Below, in pieces: positions 7,146 through 10,381 of a stretch of DNA of 10,381 nucleotides. Below the pieces are notes generated by a model that saw nothing but the letters and a program-made list of their open reading frames with translations, was not told where the DNA came from and ran no database searches. The stretch spans positions 1 to 10,381 of the forward strand of contig JAEWYL010000138.1 of assembly GCA_023395675.1 (NCBI GenBank). The letters are read 5' to 3'. The position numbers were made by a program, and so were the translations under genes. How positions within the stretch are numbered: the stretch's first letter is position 1; every line of letters begins with the position of its first letter. The DNA comes from Chloroflexota bacterium (GTDB taxonomy: Bacteria > Chloroflexota > Anaerolineae > Anaerolineales > UBA4823).

Positions 7146-7691
7146 ATGCACCCATCTTTAGAAAATTCTCACCAGCATTTTATCCAGGGGTTGAGCCGCA
7201 TCAGCCAGTTCTGGGGCTTCCCCAAAGCTATGGGCGCCATCTATGCCGCCATCTACCTCTCCCCCGAGCCCCTCTCGCTCGACTCTCTGGTCGAGCAGGT
7301 GGGCGTGACCAAGGGCGCGGTCAGCACCAACGTGCGCCAGCTCGAACGCCTGGGGATGGTGCACCGCCGGGTGCAGATCGGCGAGCGCAAGGACTTTTAC
7401 GTGGCCGAGACCGATTTCTGGAAGATCGTGCGCGGCATCCTGCGCGAGCGGGAGAAGATCGAGTTCGACCATGCCCTGCGCACGGTGAGCGAGAGCCTGG
7501 AAATGCTCGAGGGCGACGAAATCCAGGACCCGGAGGAGAGGCGGCTGGCGGCCTTTTACGAGAAGCGCATCCGCACCATGCAGAGCTTCTTCCACACCCT
7601 GGACAACCTGGTCGCCGCGCTGCTGGCCCTGGACGAGTTCCGCCTGGGCGCCCTGCAGCGCTTTTTGGGGCGCGGCCGCGAGGAGCCGTGA
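7146..7691 (+). CDS. GbsR/MarR-type winged-helix transcriptional regulator
   Basis: This 181-aa protein resembles the GbsR branch of MarR-like regulators, dimeric winged-helix DNA-binding proteins, some of which control osmoprotectant uptake and synthesis. The N-terminal helices (10-38, FIQGLSRISQFWGFPKAMGAIY region) lead into a helix-turn-helix (about 43-70: LDSLVEQVGVTKGAVSTNVRQLERLG), where TKGAVSTNVRQLE is the recognition helix. The wing follows (72-88, VHRRVQIGERKDFYVAE). The C-terminal half is long, charged and helical (90-175) and would form the dimer interface. ATG 7146 has AGGA at 7133-7136 as its Shine-Dalgarno. The frame continues upstream across the promoter and operator, so any longer form is unlikely. 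One nucleotide separates its stop from the next ATG, so it is cotranscribed with the two membrane proteins and probably represses them together with itself. The signal it senses is unknown. Confidence 0.85.
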   Translation: MHPSLENSHQHFIQGLSRISQFWGFPKAMGAIYAAIYLSPEPLSLDSLVEQVGVTKGAVSTNVRQLERLGMVHRRVQIGERKDFYVAETDFWKIVRGILREREKIEFDHALRTVSESLEMLEGDEIQDPEERRLAAFYEKRIRTMQSFFHTLDNLVAALLALDEFRLGALQRFLGRGREEP

Positions 7692-7692
7692 G

Positions 7693-8139
7693 ATGCTGTT
7701 CGTGCGCCTGGTGCACACGCTCTCCATGGCCCTGCTCCTGGGCGGGGCGCTCCTGCTCACCTTCCTCGCCTGGAGGGCCCGGGAGCACCCCGCGGGGACG
7801 GCCACAACCGGCGAGCTGCTGCGGGCCGCCCGGGCCTACGAGGTCCTGTTCTGGCTGGGCGCCGGGCTGCTGCTGCTCACCGGGATCGGAAACCTGGGCG
7901 TCTTCGGCGCCGGCCTGCCGGGGCCGCGCACCGGCTGGGGCACGGCCTTCCTGCTGAAGCTGGCGGGAGTGGCTCTGCTGCTGCTGGCCTCGGTGTTCCG
8001 CTCGCTGCTGGCGGCCGGGGCGGGCGGGGCGGAGGCCCGCTTCGCGGATTCGCGCCGCGCCTTCCTGGCCCTGTACGGGGCGACCGGCCTGCTTCTGCTG
8101 CTGATCGTCTTTCTCGCCGTGAGGCTGGCCCATGGCTGA
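7693..8139 (+). CDS. Four-helix membrane protein, CopD-like
   Basis: The 148-aa product has four predicted membrane helices (about 3-26, 51-73, 84-106 and 124-145), with short loops. The first helix carries RLVHTLSMALLLGGALL, a pattern like the first helix of CopD and related small membrane proteins, in which a conserved His precedes a Leu/Gly-rich segment. Only His8 of that kind is obvious, so neither copper nor heme binding can be claimed. The ATG is 1 nt after the regulator's stop, with AGGAG at 7681-7685. The end overlaps the next gene by 8 nt. This tight packing suggests that the two membrane proteins act together, perhaps as a heteromeric membrane complex, and are the regulator's main target. 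It might instead belong to an uncharacterised DUF family. Confidence 0.65.
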   Translation: MLFVRLVHTLSMALLLGGALLLTFLAWRAREHPAGTATTGELLRAARAYEVLFWLGAGLLLLTGIGNLGVFGAGLPGPRTGWGTAFLLKLAGVALLLLASVFRSLLAAGAGGAEARFADSRRAFLALYGATGLLLLLIVFLAVRLAHG

Positions 8140-8656
8140 GACCCGCCCCGGCGAAGCGCTCGCAGCCTGGGGCCTGGGGACCTTCCACGCCCTGGCCTTC
8201 CTGCTGGCGCTGCTCATCCCCCTCTATGCTTCCGGCTCGCTGGGCTGGCTGCTGGACGACCTGGGCACCCTGCCCGGTTTCGCCCTCTTCGCCCTGCTGT
8301 GGGCCCTCTCCGCCTGGGGCACCCGCCGGGCGCTGCGGGCCGCCGCCGCCCCGGCCCCCCTGCCGCAGGCCCTGTTCGAGGGGCGCGTCCCGCTCGGGAG
8401 GGCGCTCTGGCAGGCGGTCCTGTGGGGGGCGGTCACCGGGCTGCTGTTCGTCCTGGCCTTCCTGCTCGGGTTTGCAGTCCTGGGCACCCCGGGCGTCATG
8501 CTCTACACTCCTTTCGCCGCCGTGCTGGCCCTGCTGGTAGGGGCCGCAGCCGGGCTGCTGCTGGCTTTACTGGACCTGGCCCTGCTGGCCCTGGCGCGGG
8601 CCGTGCTGCCGCGGCTGAATAAAAAACCACCGATCAACACGGATACACGCAGATAA
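8132..8656 (+). CDS. Multi-helix membrane protein of unknown function with repeat-encoded tail
   Basis: I do not recognise the family. The 174-aa product has four likely membrane segments: about 14-34, 46-64, 94-117 and 124-158. The last is long and Leu/Ala-rich and may be two short helices. A basic, Ala/Pro-rich loop (64-92) joins helices two and three. ATG 8132 overlaps the preceding gene by 8 nt, so translation is coupled. The final 11 residues (KKPPINTDTRR) and the stop codon lie entirely in a dispersed repeat that starts at 8621. The native C-terminus was therefore probably replaced or extended by repeat insertion, and the tail is unlikely to be functional. Membrane insertion and partnership with the CopD-like neighbour are inferred from hydropathy and operon structure. 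Confidence 0.7.
   Translation: MAETRPGEALAAWGLGTFHALAFLLALLIPLYASGSLGWLLDDLGTLPGFALFALLWALSAWGTRRALRAAAAPAPLPQALFEGRVPLGRALWQAVLWGAVTGLLFVLAFLLGFAVLGTPGVMLYTPFAAVLALLVGAAAGLLLALLDLALLALARAVLPRLNKKPPINTDTRR
8621..8653 (+). repeat. Direct repeat copy 1 (33 bp)
   Basis: This 33-bp unit (A6, CCACCGAT, CAACACGGAT, ACACGCAGA) recurs at 8696-8728 with a single mismatch. It encodes the tail of the membrane protein before it. Units built on ACCACCGATAAACACGGAT-type sequence resemble common dispersed intergenic repeats in GC-rich bacteria, but I cannot name the family. Confidence 0.8.
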
Positions 8657-8663
8657 GGGGTTG

Positions 8664-8695
8664 TTATCCGCGTCCACCGGTGTTCAACCGTGGTT
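8664..8695 (-). repeat. Degenerate inverted copy of the same repeat
   Basis: Read on the minus strand, 8664-8695 matches the unit at 8625-8656 at 24 of 32 positions. Five of the eight mismatches are A/G changes that would leave G-U pairs in a minus-strand transcript. With copy 1 it forms a long imperfect stem around a 7-nt loop, which may also slow or end transcription after the membrane operon. Confidence 0.6.
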
Positions 8696-8728
8696 AAAAA
8701 ACCACCGATAAACACGGATACACGCAGA
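8696..8728 (+). repeat. Direct repeat copy 2 (33 bp)
   Basis: This is identical to 8621-8653 except for one base (C to A at the 15th position). It ends about 40 nt before the start of the NAD(P)-binding protein gene and may have separated that gene from its former promoter or supplied new leader sequence. Confidence 0.8.
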
Positions 8729-8769
8729 AAATGAAGAGAGGTTATCGTTTATTAATGGGAGGGTATCCA

Positions 8770-9696
8770 ATGACCAGCACAGCAAGTCCGCTCTCGGCCG
8801 TCACCGGCGCCTTCGGCTACACCGGGCGCTACATCACCCGCCGCCTGCTCGAACGCGGCGAGCAGGTCCTCACCCTGACCTCCAAACCGGCCGCGCACAG
8901 CCCCTTCGGCGAGCGGGTGCGGGCCTACCCCTTCAATTTCGACGATCCCCGGGCCCTGGCTGCCAGCCTGGAGGGGGTCTCCACCCTCTACAACACCTAC
9001 TGGGTGCGCTTCAACCGCGGCGCGGCCACCTTCGACCGGGCGGTGGCGCACACCCGCACCCTGCTCCGGGCGGCGCGGGAGGCGGGCGTGCGCCGGGTGG
9101 TGCAGGTGAGCATCGCCAACCCAGACCCGAACTCGCCCCTGCCCTACTACCGGGGCAAGGCGCAGGTGGAGCAGGCGGTGCGCGCCTCCGGCCTGAGCTA
9201 CGCCATCCTGCGCCCGGCGGTGGTCTTCGGGCAGGAGGACGTCCTGATCAACAATATCGCCTACCTGCTGCGCCGCTTCCCCTTCTTCGCCATCCCCGGA
9301 GACGGGGCCTACCGCCTGCAGCCGGTGTTCGTGGAAGACCTGGCGGAGCTGGCGGTGGAGGCCGGCCGGGGTACGGAGGACGCGGCGCTGGAGGCCGCCG
9401 GGCCGGAGGTGTTCCGCTTCGACGACCTGGTGCGCCGGATCGCCGCCGCGGTGGGCAGCCGGGCCAGGCTGGTGCACCTGCCCCCGGCGCTGGCCCTGGC
9501 GCTGGCGCGCACGGCGGGACTGCTGACCCGGGACGTGATCCTGACGCGGGATGAGCTGGCGGGGCTGATGGACGAGGTGCTGGTGGCGCCCACCCGCCCG
9601 CTGGGGCGCACCTGTTTCAGCGAATGGCTGCTGGCGAATGGGGACCGGCTGGGCCGGGGGTACGCCTCGGAGCTCCAGCGGCACTACCGGGGCTGA
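8770..9696 (+). CDS. NmrA/NDUFA9-like NAD(P)-binding oxidoreductase (atypical SDR)
   Basis: The 308-aa protein has a Rossmann fold of the atypical SDR type that includes NmrA-like and NDUFA9-like proteins. The glycine motif is TGAFGYTGR (12-20), a variant of TGATGFxG. The FNFDD segment (56-60) is where an acidic residue often contacts the cofactor or marks the second strand. SIANPDPNS (114-122) and Y126-x-x-x-K130 (in YYRGK) resemble an SDR active-site pair. RPAVVFGQED (148-157) and the QPVFVEDLAE block (184-193) are typical of the subfamily. ATG 8770 is chosen because GGGAGGG (8757-8763) lies 6 nt upstream. An earlier in-frame ATG at 8731 directly follows the repeat and lacks such a site. 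No substrate can be assigned. It stands apart from the membrane operon behind the repeats, so it is probably transcribed separately or by readthrough. Confidence 0.85.
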   Translation: MTSTASPLSAVTGAFGYTGRYITRRLLERGEQVLTLTSKPAAHSPFGERVRAYPFNFDDPRALAASLEGVSTLYNTYWVRFNRGAATFDRAVAHTRTLLRAAREAGVRRVVQVSIANPDPNSPLPYYRGKAQVEQAVRASGLSYAILRPAVVFGQEDVLINNIAYLLRRFPFFAIPGDGAYRLQPVFVEDLAELAVEAGRGTEDAALEAAGPEVFRFDDLVRRIAAAVGSRARLVHLPPALALALARTAGLLTRDVILTRDELAGLMDEVLVAPTRPLGRTCFSEWLLANGDRLGRGYASELQRHYRG

Positions 9697-9709
9697 ACGG
9701 CACGGAGCT

Positions 9710-9722
9710 GGTGCGAGGCACC
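9710..9722. repeat. GGTGC/GCACC palindrome after the last gene
   Basis: GGTGC-GAG-GCACC lies 13 nt after the stop codon. It contains the inverse of the GCCTCGCACC core found at 166-177, 9896-9907 and 10324-10334. It is too short and lacks a T run, so it is not called a terminator. Confidence 0.5.
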
Positions 9723-9758
9723 TTCAATCCCCGGAATGGATGGGCAAAGGTAGGGAGA

Positions 9759-9784
9759 CCTGACCGCCCAACCGCGCGGTCAGG
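9759..9784. repeat. Perfect 9-bp hairpin
   Basis: CCTGACCGC (9759-9767) pairs perfectly with GCGGTCAGG (9776-9784) around an 8-nt loop. It is the first of several consecutive hairpins downstream of the last gene. No T run follows. Confidence 0.6.
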
Positions 9785-9794
9785 CAGGGCAGCG

Positions 9795-9844
9795 CCTTGC
9801 ACCTGGTTGACAGCGGGTGTCCCGCCCCCAAGCCAGGTGCAAGG
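9795..9844. repeat. Palindromic dispersed repeat, right copy
   Basis: CCTTGCACCTGG (9795-9806) pairs perfectly with CCAGGTGCAAGG (9833-9844). A second stem, GCGGG-TGT-CCCGC (9813-9825), is nested in the loop. The left arm with its flank (9779-9806) matches the reverse complement of 83-110, so this is the right-hand member of the family that also occurs at 54-94. Confidence 0.75.
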
Positions 9845-9895
9845 GGCTGGCAGCAGGCGCCGCTGCCGGTGAAGGAAGGTTTGCCGGCGGTGGAA

Positions 9896-9907
9896 GCGCC
9901 TCGCACC
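9896..9907 (+). repeat. Short repeat unit GCGCCTCGCACC (right copy)
   Basis: Exact copy of the 12-mer at 166-177, again lying some tens of bases beyond a CCTTGCACCTGG-type palindrome. A further 11-bp match (CGCCTCGCACC) is at 10324-10334, followed in both right-hand copies by TGAAC. Confidence 0.6.
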
Positions 9908-9939
9908 TGAACGCCGGTCCGTAAAGGTGCGGCGGTCGA

Positions 9940-10038
9940 AATGCCTGCCATCCGATGCGTAGGGGCACGGCGGTGCACGGAATGGCTCTCGCCCGCCCCG
10001 TCCCCAGCCGTGCCCATCCCCCGCGCGGGCACGGTTCC
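9940..10038 (+). repeat. 99-bp direct repeat, copy 1
   Basis: Positions 9940-10038 match 10191-10289 with only four substitutions and no gaps, an offset of 251 nt. The unit contains GTAGGGGCACGGCGGTG (9959-9975), CCAGCCGTGCCC (10004-10015) and a hairpin CCGTGCCC/GGGCACGG (10008-10015 with 10027-10034). Minus-strand open frames across both copies give near-identical peptide segments, an effect of the repeat rather than evidence of genes. Confidence 0.9.
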
Positions 10039-10124
10039 CGACCGTGAATCCTGGCTCTTGCAGCAAAGGGCACGGCTGGATACGTTTTTACGCCGGTTGC
10101 GTTGATTCACCGCCGTGCCCCTAC
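9959..10124. repeat. Nested inverted repeats around repeat copy 1
   Basis: The 17-bp GTAGGGGCACGGCGGTG at 9959-9975 is perfectly inverted at 10108-10124. Inside it, CCAGCCGTGCCC (10004-10015) is inverted at 10068-10079. The result is a 166-nt nested palindrome that could fold as a cruciform or long RNA hairpin. No open frame inside resembles a transposase, so if it moves it would be non-autonomous. Confidence 0.75.
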
Positions 10125-10190
10125 CGCTGATGCGGCTCTACTGCTTACCCGCGAGTTTATTCCATCCAAAATGGGCGCGACGGCGATAAG

Positions 10191-10289
10191 AATGCCTGCC
10201 ATCCGATGCATAGGGGCACGGCGGTGCACGGAATGGCTCTCGCTCGACCCATCCCCAGCCGTGCCCATCCCCCGCGCGGGCACGGTTCC
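10191..10289 (+). repeat. 99-bp direct repeat, copy 2
   Basis: Copy 2 of the unit at 9940-10038. It keeps the internal hairpin (10259-10266 with 10278-10285), but homology stops at 10289 and the inverted right arms seen after copy 1 are absent before the window ends. It is therefore a partial copy relative to the 166-nt structure. Confidence 0.9.
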
Positions 10290-10381
10290 GGGGCGCGATA
10301 GACCCTGGAAAGACTGGTGCAAACGCCTCGCACCTGAACAAGATCCCGGCTCGCGCTCGTCGTGGCAGACACCGGGAGCGA

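Larger units (their letters stand above)
9697..10381. other. Gene-free, repeat-dense region at the right end
   Basis: This 685-nt stretch contains hairpins, short repeats and the 99-bp duplication described separately. I see no credible gene on either strand. Open frames on the minus strand overlap each other in several phases, lack ribosome binding sites and change frame between the repeat copies. The stretch continues past the window edge. Confidence 0.7.

Noticed and set aside
54..9844. The inverted repeats at both ends as terminal inverted repeats of a large transposon
   Set aside because: No transposase or recombinase lies between them, the cargo is housekeeping metabolism, and each copy is itself a hairpin with further scattered units nearby, which fits dispersed repeats better.
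166..10334. GCGCCTCGCACC copies as a CRISPR array
   Set aside because: Copies are few, far apart, irregularly spaced and in both orientations, and no cas gene is present.
9617..10372. Several minus-strand open frames sharing repeated peptide segments
   Set aside because: The shared peptides come from translating the two 99-bp DNA repeats in different frames; no start sites or conserved domains support them.

Overview
The window is high-GC bacterial DNA with nine credible protein-coding genes, all on the plus strand. It is bounded on both sides by gene-free DNA rich in palindromic repeats. The gene content (OTC, ornithine aminotransferase, alanine dehydrogenase, acetyl-CoA hydrolase/transferase-family CoA-transferase, pyruvate kinase), the GC-rich coding style and the abundant dispersed repeats resemble fermentative Chloroflexota such as Anaerolineae. 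That placement is an inference from general familiarity, not something the sequence proves.

Layout. Positions 1-407 hold repeats, a plausible extended -10 promoter and the leader of argF (408-1331). After a 163-nt gap comes rocD (1495-2697), which starts at TTG. A 401-nt gap with two perfect long hairpins follows. Next come an alanine dehydrogenase-family gene (3099-4190) and an acyl-CoA transferase (4194-5489), separated by only 3 nt, and then pyruvate kinase (5552-6985), which ends in a nested hairpin terminator (7008-7080). A near-consensus promoter (7080-7108) and an 18-bp palindromic operator candidate (7111-7128) precede a tight three-gene operon: a GbsR/MarR-type regulator (7146-7691), a four-helix CopD-like membrane protein (7693-8139) and a second multi-helix membrane protein (8132-8656). 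The last residues of that second protein are encoded by a dispersed repeat. A second copy of the repeat lies just before an NmrA/NDUFA9-like NAD(P)-binding protein (8770-9696). Positions 9697-10381 contain no gene but several hairpins and two 99-bp direct repeats.

How the genes fit together. The first five genes read as a carbon and nitrogen module around ornithine, alanine, pyruvate and acyl-CoA. OTC links citrulline and ornithine. RocD moves ornithine nitrogen to glutamate and yields glutamate semialdehyde. The alanine dehydrogenase-like enzyme links alanine and pyruvate with NAD(H). The CoA-transferase exchanges CoA between short-chain acids. Pyruvate kinase makes pyruvate and ATP. This could serve amino-acid fermentation or redox balancing. 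OTC could equally be biosynthetic, and no carbamate kinase or arginine deiminase is visible here.

The parts most worth following up are the self-contained regulator plus two-membrane-protein operon, the alanine dehydrogenase that has lost a key substrate-binding lysine, and the repeat families that frame the window. I saw no CRISPR array, tRNA, rRNA, transposase or phage gene.
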